The notes under the pieces were generated by a model. It was given only the letters and a program-made list of their open reading frames with translations, was not told the origin of the DNA and did not search any database. A program made the translations under genes and the position numbers. From Spirochaetaceae bacterium (GTDB lineage: Bacteria; Spirochaetota; Spirochaetia; DSM-27196; PWMO01): a stretch of DNA of 7,311 nucleotides. The stretch's first letter is position 1; every line of letters begins with the position of its first letter. Below, one piece after another: positions 1-6,651 of the stretch. The stretch lies in the NCBI GenBank assembly GCA_003558175.1, contig PWMO01000099.1, positions 1 to 7,311 on the forward strand. The letters run 5' to 3'.

Positions 1-897
1 CGTGGACATGTAGGCCGCCATCGGACCGAGCGCGACCCGCATCTGCGGGTGCTCCGAGACCGCGTCGACCCGCATCTGCGGCAGCGGGACGAAGGCCGGG
101 AAGACCCGCAGGGCGTCCACCAGGGGCCGGGTTGCCGCCAGCCCGGCGGCCTTGAAGCGGCCCAGCCACTTGCGCGGGCCGTGGCTGTTGCGGATATCCT
201 CGCCATCGTGGAAGCGCCCGCTAAGAATGCCTTGAGACAGCGGCGAGTAGGCGATGATCGTGATTCCGCGCTCTTTTGCGGCGTCGAGCACGCCGTTGCG
301 TTCGATCTCGCGGTCAATCAGGCTGTAGCGCATCTGGTTGCTTGCAAGCGGAACACCCATTGCCGCCAGCCGGTCATGGGCACGCCGCATGCGCTCCAGG
401 TTGAAGTTGCTGACGCCCACCGCACGCACCAGGCCGTCCTTCACCAGCTGCCCCATTTCGGCGGCCTGCTTCTCGACGCTCGAAAAACTGAACGGCTGGT
501 GTATCTGATGCAGGTCGACGCTTGCGCCCGCGGTCGGCTGCGGCGAGATTGCGGCCAGTGCGCGCTTGCGTGCCGGGAAGGTCTTGCGGATGGAGGCCGC
601 GCCGCGAAAGGCCGGAAACCACTTGTCGGCAATCAGGTACGATTCGCGCGCCGCGCCGATCTCGCGCAGCGCGTCGGCCAGGCTCTCCTCCGAGGCGCCG
701 TTGCCGTACACCTCGGCGGTGTCAAACCAGTTGATGCCGCCCTCGAGCGTGGCACGCACGATCTCCACCACGGTCTCTTGCGGAACGGCAGCCCAGTAGC
801 GGCCCGCCAGGCCGCGGCTGCGTGAGAACTGCCAGGTGCCGAGTCCGATCGGCGTGATCTCGATATCGGTCTTACCCAGGGTGTAGCGCTTTTTCAT
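1..897 (-). CDS. Aldo/keto reductase, partial (C-terminus off the left edge, last codons atypical)
   Basis: Probable cytosolic NAD(P)H-dependent oxidoreductase of the aldo/keto reductase superfamily; the substrate cannot be told. The visible 299 codons begin MKKRYTLGKTDIEITPIGLG, a typical family N-terminus. The tetrad is present: D59 and Y64 in NWFDTAEVYGNG, K92 in ADKWFP, and H133 in DLHQIHQP. GVSNF (161-165), SNQ (186-188) and AYSPL (216-220) are the usual barrel and cofactor-side motifs. The start is the ATG at 897-895, with no clear Shine-Dalgarno upstream. Family members normally continue with a helix plus a segment like 'TPAQVALxWL' for about 60 more residues. Here, after ALR (262-264, near position 106), the sequence becomes VFPAFVPLPQMRVDAV and matches nothing expected in any frame. 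Residues 1-264 are confidently an AKR; the end may be divergent, fused, or an assembly join. It is divergent from the GTPase gene, with a 172-bp gap. Confidence 0.88.
   Translation of the reverse strand, partial: MKKRYTLGKTDIEITPIGLGTWQFSRSRGLAGRYWAAVPQETVVEIVRATLEGGINWFDTAEVYGNGASEESLADALREIGAARESYLIADKWFPAFRGAASIRKTFPARKRALAAISPQPTAGASVDLHQIHQPFSFSSVEKQAAEMGQLVKDGLVRAVGVSNFNLERMRRAHDRLAAMGVPLASNQMRYSLIDREIERNGVLDAAKERGITIIAYSPLSQGILSGRFHDGEDIRNSHGPRKWLGRFKAAGLAATRPLVDALRVFPAFVPLPQMRVDAVSEHPQMRVALGPMAAYMST
33..81. repeat. 16-bp direct repeat, two exact copies
   Basis: CGACCCGCATCTGCGG occurs at 33-48 and again at 66-81. The 33-bp period is 11 codons, so in the minus-strand reading frame of the reductase both copies encode PQMRV (residues 273-277 and 284-288). 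The repeat lies wholly in the stretch that does not resemble the aldo/keto reductase family. Confidence 0.8.
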
Positions 898-968
898 GCA
901 GCAAAGGTACGCACGAGCACGCGCCCCGGGCAAGCGGGCATCGGCTACTTCGCCGGAGAATACTGTTG

Positions 969-987
969 CAAAGGGTATTACCTTGTG
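969..987. promoter_or_regulatory. Candidate operator: imperfect palindrome between divergent genes
   Basis: CAAAGGGTATTACCTTGTG is centred on T978. Seven of nine pairs are complementary, and the core GGTA-T-TACC is perfect. It lies about 83 bp upstream of the GTPase ATG and 72 bp upstream of the reductase ATG, where a regulator could act on either gene. COG0523 GTPases are often under zinc (Zur) control, but this sequence does not match a Zur consensus I know, so no regulator is named. A TTGCAA at 966-971 could serve as a -35, but no good -10 follows at normal spacing. Confidence 0.35.
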
Positions 988-991
988 ATAC

Positions 992-1033
992 GCTGCTGTG
1001 CGCGAAAGCTTTGTTGCTGTGCGCGAACGCTTC
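992..1033. repeat. Two-copy 21-bp tandem repeat in the GTPase leader
   Basis: Positions 992-1012 and 1013-1033 are adjacent 21-bp units that match at 18 of 21 bases (core GCTGTGCGCGAA, followed by GCTT in shifted form). A third, decayed start (GCTGCTG) follows at 1034. In the frame of the downstream GTPase the units read AAVRESF and VAVRERF, open back to an in-frame TGA at 986-988. The repeat is taken as leader sequence because a strong ribosome binding site lies beyond it. Confidence 0.6.
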
Positions 1034-1055
1034 GCTGCTGAGGCGTGTTCTGCGC

Positions 1056-1062
1056 GGGGAGG
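1056..1062 (+). promoter_or_regulatory. Shine-Dalgarno fixing the GTPase start
   Basis: GGGGAGG sits 7 nt before the ATG at 1070. It favours this ATG over the in-frame GTG at 998, which would add 24 residues encoded by the tandem repeat and lacks such a site. Confidence 0.8.
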
Positions 1063-1069
1063 CTTGACC

Positions 1070-2284
1070 ATGAGAGACAGGCTGCCGGTAACCGTTTTTT
1101 CGGGCTACCTCGGTTCCGGGAAGACCACACTGCTGAATCACGTTCTCGGAAACCGGCAGGGATTGCGCGTTGCGGTAATCGTCAACGACATGTCCGAGAT
1201 CAACATCGATGCCTCTCTGGTGCAGGGTGCGGCCCTCAGCCGTACCGAGGAAACGCTGGTCGAGATGTCAAACGGCTGTATCTGCTGCACGTTGCGCGAC
1301 GACCTGCTGAAAGAGGTTTCGCGTCTCGCTCGGGAGAATCGGTTCGACTACCTCCTGATTGAGTCTTCCGGTATCTCGGAGCCGCTCCCGATTGCGCAGA
1401 CGTTCACCTTCGAAGACGAAGACGAGCTGAGTCTGCGTGATCTGACACGGCTCGACACTATGGTGACGGTGGTCGACGCCTCGCGCTTTCTCGACGATTT
1501 CTCTTCTCACGACATGCTTGAAGACCGCAAGCAACAGGTTACCGAGGATGACGAACGTACCGTGGTGCATCTGCTGACCGATCAGATTGAGTTTGCTGAC
1601 GTGATCGTCCTCAACAAGATCGATCTGGTAGACGAACAGACCGCCGGCAAGATTGCACACATCCTGAAGGCGCTCAATCCCACCGCCCGGCAGATCAGTG
1701 CGTCGTACGGAAAGGTTGAACTGTCGCAGATTCTCAACACCGGACTGTTTGACCTCGAGGGCGCCGAGGACAGCGACGCGTGGCAGGAAGAACTGAACGC
1801 GGCGCACGTGCCGGAGACCGAGGAGTACGGCATCTCCAGTTTTGTGTTCCGCTCTCGCAAGCCCTTTCATCCGGAACGATTGGCCTCGTACTGGGAGGCA
1901 GACCAGCAGAATGTGGTGCGAGCGAAAGGGTTCTTCTGGATCGCAACCCACCCGGAAGCCACATTCTTCTTCTCACAGGCCGGGCCGCGCAAGCAAATCG
2001 ATCTTGCCGGTTACTGGTGGGCGGCGGTGCCGAAAGAGCACTGGCCGGAAGAGGCCGAGCTGCGCGACAGAATTCGAGCTGAGTTTGACGGGGAGTGGGG
2101 CGATCGGCGGCAGGAGATCGTATACATCGGGATTCAGATGGATCGTGCAGCGCGCGAAAGAATTGCGCGCGGACTTGAGGCGTGTCTGCTCACGGATGAA
2201 GAGCTGGCACAGGGGCCGGCACTCTGGGCCACCTTTGAGGACCCAATCGGCGCACACCTGGAGCAGACGGAATCGGCCTACTGA
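1070..2284 (+). CDS. COG0523/CobW-family GTPase, putative metal (zinc) chaperone of YciC/ZigA type
   Basis: A complete 404-residue G3E-class P-loop GTPase, probably cytosolic. The family delivers metals, most often zinc, to client proteins, commonly under zinc limitation. The Walker A motif GYLGSGKT is at 12-19. The family metal motif CxCC (C70-I-C72-C73, in NGCICCTLRDDLL) follows. IESSG (97-101) and the guanine-specificity motif NKID (182-185) complete the G domain. A CobW C-terminal domain runs from about 254 to 390, including FVFRSRKPFHPERL and GDRRQEIVYIG. Length and C-terminal pattern fit the YciC/ZigA subgroup better than cobalamin CobW or urease/hydrogenase UreG/HypB. No His-rich metal-binding linker or tail is seen; the region between domains (229-250) is acidic instead. 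No cobalamin genes are nearby. The metal is inferred from the subgroup, not shown here. It converges with the lipoprotein gene. Confidence 0.93.
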   Translation: MRDRLPVTVFSGYLGSGKTTLLNHVLGNRQGLRVAVIVNDMSEINIDASLVQGAALSRTEETLVEMSNGCICCTLRDDLLKEVSRLARENRFDYLLIESSGISEPLPIAQTFTFEDEDELSLRDLTRLDTMVTVVDASRFLDDFSSHDMLEDRKQQVTEDDERTVVHLLTDQIEFADVIVLNKIDLVDEQTAGKIAHILKALNPTARQISASYGKVELSQILNTGLFDLEGAEDSDAWQEELNAAHVPETEEYGISSFVFRSRKPFHPERLASYWEADQQNVVRAKGFFWIATHPEATFFFSQAGPRKQIDLAGYWWAAVPKEHWPEEAELRDRIRAEFDGEWGDRRQEIVYIGIQMDRAARERIARGLEACLLTDEELAQGPALWATFEDPIGAHLEQTESAY

Positions 2285-2295
2285 GCCCCGGTAAG

Positions 2296-2332
2296 CCGCT
2301 CGTACACGACTCTGAAGCCCTGCCACGAGCGG
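2296..2332. terminator. Inverted repeat between convergent genes, weak terminator candidate
   Basis: CCGCTCGT (2296-2303) and ACGAGCGG (2325-2332) are a perfect 8-bp inverted repeat with a 21-nt loop. It sits in the 72-bp gap between the stop of the GTPase and the stop of the lipoprotein gene, where a bidirectional terminator would be useful. There is no T-tract on either side, so it is not a canonical intrinsic terminator. Confidence 0.35.
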
Positions 2333-2356
2333 AGTAACACACCCGCACCGCGCGGT

Positions 2357-3598
2357 TCATGGCACGGGCGCAGGCGAAGCGGGGAAGCGCAAACGGGAGA
2401 ACGGGAGTTCGTCCAGGATGCGGCCGACAACGGCACGCGTCGCACGATCGATACCGTCGGCACGCGCATCCGCGGCCGAAGCGCCCTGCCCCTCTTCCTG
2501 CACTGCAGGGTCAAGCGCGTAGAGACGTGATCCGGTGGCGGTAGCAAACAGCGAAACGGACGCAGCGACGCGCGTGCGCCAGAGATCAAACAGTCGCTCT
2601 CCCAACCGGAGCTGTTCAGCGGCGTGGATCTCGAGATGCACCACCACGAGGTAGCCAACCGCATGCGATTGATCGAGCGCCGCCGCGATGATTGAGGGCA
2701 TGACCGAGCCGGCGGCGGTTCTTTGCGCTTCGAGCCGCAGGAGCTCGTTGGGTGCCTGAACAAACTCGATCTGAGGTGCGGTCTGCTGCAGGGCTTGCGC
2801 AACGGCGCGCTCGATCGCCTCGTCCCGGAGCCGTGACTCATCGTCCGCGGTGATAACCGCGACGACCGACGCCGTGCCTGGCGCCGCGACATAGGTAAAG
2901 TCAAGTTGCAGGGAGGAGAACTGATGCACGTATCCCTCGTGCTCGATTTCTACCCCAACGCTGATCACCAGCGCCTCCTGTGCCGCATCGGCGTTGCGCA
3001 CGGAGGTGCCGGCCCTCCCGAACGGTGACGTTCGCACGACCGGGTCGACCTCGGCACGCCCCTCCGCAACGCGGAAAGTAACCGGTGCGCCTTCCAGCGC
3101 CAGCAGACCGAAGCCAGATTCGTAGGTCAACAGTACGTCCGGCAGCAGTCCCTGCATCGCCGCCACTGCCGCAACGGAGCCGGCGCGGCGAGAACCGTCT
3201 GCACCGTACCAGCTATCGTGACCGGAGAGATTCATGCGTGTCTCCAGTGCGGCGAGGCGAGCCAATGCGGCGCGGCGCAGTTCACCGGTACGCTCGGATT
3301 CCACGGCGTTCTCGTACCGTGCGGCGGTAGCCAGCAGCTCGACGTAGGTGCGCAGCGCGAAGGTGATCTGGAGGTCGGTTTCAAACTGGTTGCCGGCTTC
3401 CCACAGCTGCGCGAGCCGCGCCTCCGCTTCCTCAGCCGAAGGAGCCGGAGCCGAGGGGGCCGGACCCGGGGCACTCGGTTGTTGGGGCACGGGAGCGACG
3501 CATGCTGCAAACAGGACGACCGTCAGCGCGACAATGGCCGGCAGATGAACGAGACGGAGGACAACACGGTGACCAGGTTGAACGTCCGGGCGTGTCAT
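2357..3598 (-). CDS. Probable lipoprotein with Ig-like and LPP20/FlgT-like segments, third gene of envelope operon
   Basis: 413 residues; not recognised as a named protein. A hydrophobic segment (about 18-32) ends in FAAC, giving a relaxed lipobox with Cys33 as the likely lipidated residue. A Pro/Ala/Ser-rich tether (36-54) follows, as is common in outer-membrane lipoproteins. Residues 55-122 look helical. Residues about 150-237 resemble a bacterial Ig-like beta domain (EGAPVTFRVAEGRAEVDP, then SPFGRAGTSV, like the 'dxnGxAxv' turn of Big_1). The C-terminal part (about 243-400) alternates helix and strand, ending SLFATATGSRLYALDP then GASAADARADGIDRATRAVV. This is like LPP20, FlgT or CsgG-type domains, in which an Ala-rich helix follows a 'TG' turn. 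The start is the ATG at 3598-3596, preceded by GGAGG; it overlaps the upstream stop as ATGA. The longer in-frame start at 3703 would put a basic, non-signal region first. Domain calls are by eye. Confidence 0.8.
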   Translation of the reverse strand: MTRPDVQPGHRVVLRLVHLPAIVALTVVLFAACVAPVPQQPSAPGPAPSAPAPSAEEAEARLAQLWEAGNQFETDLQITFALRTYVELLATAARYENAVESERTGELRRAALARLAALETRMNLSGHDSWYGADGSRRAGSVAAVAAMQGLLPDVLLTYESGFGLLALEGAPVTFRVAEGRAEVDPVVRTSPFGRAGTSVRNADAAQEALVISVGVEIEHEGYVHQFSSLQLDFTYVAAPGTASVVAVITADDESRLRDEAIERAVAQALQQTAPQIEFVQAPNELLRLEAQRTAAGSVMPSIIAAALDQSHAVGYLVVVHLEIHAAEQLRLGERLFDLWRTRVAASVSLFATATGSRLYALDPAVQEEGQGASAADARADGIDRATRAVVGRILDELPFSRLRFPASPAPVP

Positions 3599-5001
3599 GG
3601 CGTTCCTCCGCACGACCGGATCCAGGCGCGCACCGTGGCGAAGTCTTCGCCGCCGGCTGCGGTGTAGAGATAGGTTTGCAGATGGTCGACTGCCGGACGG
3701 CACTGCCCGGTGAGCACGTAGAGCTCACCGAGCGCTTTATGCACGGGCGGATAGGTGGGGTTCAGCGACCAGGCGTGCCGCAGGGCGCGCTCGGCCGGGC
3801 CAAGAGACCGGGCACTCAAGTGCGAGAGCCCCTCGGCAAACGGCACCAGGTAGAGATCGGGAAACAGCTCTCCCGCGCGCGCCAGTTGCCTTGCGGCCTC
3901 GCTCGGACGGCCCGCTTCAAGTAGCTGGATACCGCGCAGCGCGTCAGCGACAATTGACAACCGGCCGGAGCCGGCAGCGGCGCTGAGATCAGCCGCAGTG
4001 CCCTGAAGGCGTCGCAGCAGAAACCGGTGATGGGGTTCGATCTCGGCCAGACGCAGCAGGTGGTAGGCGGTCTCGATCCTGTTGCCGTACGCCTCGGCGC
4101 AGAGCGCCAGACCGTAGTGTGCTCCGGCGGCCGCCGGTTCGTGCTCGAGGGCACGCCGGTAGGAGCGCTCAGCCGCGTGGAAATCGTGACGGAACCGCGC
4201 CAGGTCGCCAAGGCCGACAAGACCAAACGAAGGGTCACCGGAATCCGGGTCGGCGAGCGCTTCAAAGTAGCTGCGCGCTCTCTCCCACTCTTCCGACTGC
4301 AGGTAAAAGACCCCCGCAAGATAGACTACTCGCGGCGGCGCGTACCCCTGCATCATCACGGTTTCCAGGTCCGATGCGGTTCGCAGAAAATCCTGCAGCA
4401 TACGGCGGCGACGCGGATGGAGCGCATGAAACGGCAGTTCGTCGTGCAGTGCCTCGGCGCGGTCCACAACGCGCAGTGCCGCGAGGTCGCCACGTGGTGC
4501 CGCAGCCGATACTCCCCGGCGCGCCTTCCCCCAGTACGCTGCCATACCGTCGGCCACTCGCTCGGTGACTGCCTGCAGCTCCGTTGCGGGAGCGCTTTCC
4601 GACAGTCCAAGCAGAACTTCGCCACTGCGTACCGAGAGCAACAGGATGTCGATGTCAACCCTATCCCTGCGCACCGCGTACTGGCCGGTGAGCAGGTGGT
4701 CGGCAACTGCGAAGCCTTCGAACCGCACCGCAGCAGACCGATCGGCCAAAGAGCTGTAGCCGAACTCGATCTCCTGCAGAATCGCCTCCATACTGGTGCG
4801 GTCAACCACACGCACTCCGTCGATCTTCGCTACCTCCACCGTCAGAGCGCGCGCAAGGTAGTCCGAAAGCCAGGCGTACGCCGGAAGTCCGTGCGCAAAC
4901 TCAAGCGGCTGGACGGCAACGGTCTGCGCCCGCAGCGGGGGCGCATTGCCCACTGCGAGGATCAATGCTACCAACGCCGCCAGCAAGGGTGCTCTTCTCA
5001 T
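3595..5001 (-). CDS. Secreted CsgG/FlgO/TolB-N-like domain plus TPR-like repeat protein, second gene of envelope operon
   Basis: 468 residues; probably periplasmic. A signal peptide MRRAPLLAALVALILAVGNA ends near the LRA|QT site (A25/Q26). Residues 27-157 follow the pattern of CsgG, FlgO, LpoB and TolB N-terminal domains: VAVQPLEF, a helix (YLARALTVEV), GVRVVDR, an ILQEIEFGYSS segment, ADHLLTGQY, then a DIDILLLSVRSGEVL strand pair. From about 225 to 450 come helical pairs with TPR spacing: AGVFYLQSEEWERARSYFEA, GLGDLARFRHDFHAAERSYR, YGLALCAEAYGNRIETAYHL, GIQLLEAGRPSEAARQLARA, GPAERALRHAWSLNP and ALGELYVLTGQCRPAVDHL. TPRs usually scaffold protein contacts. The start is the ATG at 5001, 16 bp after the upstream stop, with only a weak site (CTGGAACC). 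The alternative start at 5091 lacks an N-terminal signal sequence and would overlap the upstream gene. No lipobox Cys, unlike CsgG. Confidence 0.85.
   Translation of the reverse strand: MRRAPLLAALVALILAVGNAPPLRAQTVAVQPLEFAHGLPAYAWLSDYLARALTVEVAKIDGVRVVDRTSMEAILQEIEFGYSSLADRSAAVRFEGFAVADHLLTGQYAVRRDRVDIDILLLSVRSGEVLLGLSESAPATELQAVTERVADGMAAYWGKARRGVSAAAPRGDLAALRVVDRAEALHDELPFHALHPRRRRMLQDFLRTASDLETVMMQGYAPPRVVYLAGVFYLQSEEWERARSYFEALADPDSGDPSFGLVGLGDLARFRHDFHAAERSYRRALEHEPAAAGAHYGLALCAEAYGNRIETAYHLLRLAEIEPHHRFLLRRLQGTAADLSAAAGSGRLSIVADALRGIQLLEAGRPSEAARQLARAGELFPDLYLVPFAEGLSHLSARSLGPAERALRHAWSLNPTYPPVHKALGELYVLTGQCRPAVDHLQTYLYTAAGGEDFATVRAWIRSCGGTP
3605..3609 (-). promoter_or_regulatory. Shine-Dalgarno of the lipoprotein gene, inside the upstream gene
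   Basis: On the minus strand GGAGG lies 6 nt before the ATG at 3598, within the last codons of the TPR protein gene. Together with the ATGA overlap it indicates translational coupling and fixes the start. Confidence 0.75.
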
Positions 5002-5017
5002 GGTTCCAGGCTGCTTC

Positions 5018-6583
5018 CTACGGCAGGCGGAACAGGTAGCCGGCTGTGATTGACGTCCAGGCAAACTTGTAGTCAAAGTCGTCGAATGCACTGGTCAGCG
5101 TGCGGCGATAGACCGCATCAAACACCAGCTGTCCGCGCCCGAGATGCAGCCCTACGCCGGCCCCGACGGCGAATCCCAGGCCAATGCGATTGTCGGGCGA
5201 GCGGGACTCTTCTTCATCAAGCACATTGTTGACGAACTGCTGCCATTGACTGTCCCCGCCGCCGTAAACGTCGCCCAGGACGATTGTCACCATCGGGCCG
5301 GCGAGTCCATACAGCGTAAGGCCCTGAGTTATGAGTCTGGGCTTGGCCAGAACCGAGAGGTGCAGCAGATCGGCACCAAGCTCTACGTCATCCTGGTCGC
5401 CAAGCGGCCCCTCGTAATCTGCCCACGAGTAGTGGAGCGTCGCACCCAGCTCCGTTTGGATTGCGAGGTTCTCGCTGAAGCCGAGCTCGAGCGCCAGATC
5501 AGCGGTGAAGCCCCAGTCGCCCGTCGGCTCGAACGAGTCAGTCGGGACGTCCCAGAAGTACTGATCCGTCAAGACACGGCCCGGTGCAATGCCGACACGC
5601 AGGCCCAGGTAGTTTGCCGTGGGGGAGCGGCGGTCGGGCTCCTGGCGTGGCGCCGGCGCGCGCTCTTCGGGTGCGGGGGTTTCCGCAACCTGCTCGCGGG
5701 CCTGGTCGTCCGCGGGTGGGCCGGCGTCCTGGTCTTCTTCAGAGTCTACGGGCGGTTGGGCGGTAACCGGGGGAGAAACGGGTGCACTCAGTGCCGCGGA
5801 CGGCGTGCCAAGAAACGACACCAGTGGTTCGAGCGCCTGCGGAATTGCGCGCTGGAATGCGCGCTCGTGCCAGGAGTCAATCGATCGCAGCGAATTCAAG
5901 AGCCCCCAAAGGGCATCCGCCGCCATCAGGCCGAGGCCGATCTGGGCCGACTCGGGCGCGACCGCCGTGGTCACCGCTCCGGCCAGAAAGCCGTACCCCT
6001 GGCTGTAGCCCACTTCAGCCGCCGCGTCCGCACGGTGGAAGAAGACGTTGGCCTGAGGTGAATAGACCTGAAAACTGACCGTTGAAGAATAACGAAAGCG
6101 GTTGATGAACAGCAGCACGTTGGAAGATCGGAACGCCGTGCCGTAGTACGGCATGATGACAAGATCGGCGCCGGTGGCCTCGCTGAACGCGAAAAGCTTG
6201 TCCTCGGAAGAGAAGGTGTCTTCAAGCGGAAGGTTCGCCTCTATGGCGGCACGCAGCGACAGATCGTACGGCACGACGTCAAAGCCGTGGCCTTCAAGAT
6301 AGTCGCGGATGATTTCGAAATTGGTACGGCGCCACTTCTCAGCCTCCTGCAGAACGAGCGGCAACCGATTGGGAATAACCGCGATACGGCTGACTCGCAA
6401 CTGCGACCGGTCGACCGACTGATCAAAGATCGAGCTGATTTCCTGCGCCCCAACCGCGGGGGCCATCGCTACCAGCAACGCCAGCAACAGAATCGCCGCC
6501 GGCACGGACGCTCGGGTCCGCGCGGCCGACGGTGTGGTTAACGGAATCGTCATTTTGAAAGCTCTCCAGCGTGTACTGCGCAT
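5018..6583 (-). CDS. Secreted alpha/beta domain fused to a predicted outer-membrane beta-barrel, first gene of envelope operon
   Basis: 521 residues, not recognised as a named protein. The signal peptide ends near AVGA|QE (A46/Q47) after a hydrophobic run (27-43) and an unusually long N-region. Residues 65-258 form an alpha/beta domain: SRIAVIPNRLP, FEIIRDYLEGHGFDVVPYDL, then GADLVIMPYYGTA. This recalls the CsgG/TolB-N or DUF799-type layout, in which a short strand, a helix and a 'GADxVI' strand recur. Residues 259-322 are Pro-, Glu- and Asp-rich, a likely disordered linker. Residues 324-521 alternate hydrophobic and polar positions with strands ended by Gly/Asp turns (YLGLRVGIAPG, WGFTADLALELGF, LAIQTELGATLHYSW, LLHLSVLAKPRL, LTLYGLAGPMVTIVLG, IGLGFAVGAGVGLHLG, QLVFDAVYRRTL, SITAGYLFRL). 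This fits a small, about eight-stranded, outer-membrane barrel. The start at 6583 is chosen for GGAGGA; ATG 6553 (GGAGAG, 8 nt) is also plausible and gives a more normal signal peptide. Confidence 0.83.
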   Translation of the reverse strand: MRSTRWRAFKMTIPLTTPSAARTRASVPAAILLLALLVAMAPAVGAQEISSIFDQSVDRSQLRVSRIAVIPNRLPLVLQEAEKWRRTNFEIIRDYLEGHGFDVVPYDLSLRAAIEANLPLEDTFSSEDKLFAFSEATGADLVIMPYYGTAFRSSNVLLFINRFRYSSTVSFQVYSPQANVFFHRADAAAEVGYSQGYGFLAGAVTTAVAPESAQIGLGLMAADALWGLLNSLRSIDSWHERAFQRAIPQALEPLVSFLGTPSAALSAPVSPPVTAQPPVDSEEDQDAGPPADDQAREQVAETPAPEERAPAPRQEPDRRSPTANYLGLRVGIAPGRVLTDQYFWDVPTDSFEPTGDWGFTADLALELGFSENLAIQTELGATLHYSWADYEGPLGDQDDVELGADLLHLSVLAKPRLITQGLTLYGLAGPMVTIVLGDVYGGGDSQWQQFVNNVLDEEESRSPDNRIGLGFAVGAGVGLHLGRGQLVFDAVYRRTLTSAFDDFDYKFAWTSITAGYLFRLP

Positions 6584-6587
6584 GCAA

Positions 6588-6593
6588 TCCTCC
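6588..6593 (-). promoter_or_regulatory. Shine-Dalgarno of the first operon gene
   Basis: On the minus strand GGAGGA lies 4 nt before the ATG at 6583. A second possible site, GGAGAG (6562-6567), precedes the in-frame ATG at 6553 by 8 nt, so initiation could occur at both. Confidence 0.65.
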
Positions 6594-6651
6594 AGGTTGT
6601 GTTGCGCACCCTTTGCAAGAATTGGACCACAAATCAAGCCAGCACGGCCGG

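Noticed and set aside
49..825. 258-codon plus-strand frame opposite the aldo/keto reductase
   Set aside because: It is the antisense of a gene with all catalytic motifs; its product has no recognisable pattern and it has no ribosome site.
992..1033. The tandem repeat as the beginning of a CRISPR array
   Set aside because: Units are adjacent without spacers, only two copies are clear, and no cas gene is nearby.
1268..1951. 227-codon minus-strand frame inside the GTPase gene
   Set aside because: It is the mirror of a conserved GTPase, kept open by its GC-rich codons; the product has no protein-like pattern.
3218..3667. 149-codon plus-strand frame opposite the lipoprotein gene
   Set aside because: Shadow frame with no recognisable domain or ribosome site; it spans the junction of two real minus-strand genes.
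4027..5049. 340-codon plus-strand frame opposite the TPR protein gene
   Set aside because: The opposite strand encodes a signal peptide, a CsgG-like domain and TPR-like repeats; this frame shows none of these and is Arg/Gln/Gly-rich noise.
5144..6061. 305-codon plus-strand frame opposite the barrel protein gene
   Set aside because: It is very Arg-rich with no domain pattern, and antisense to a convincing secreted protein.
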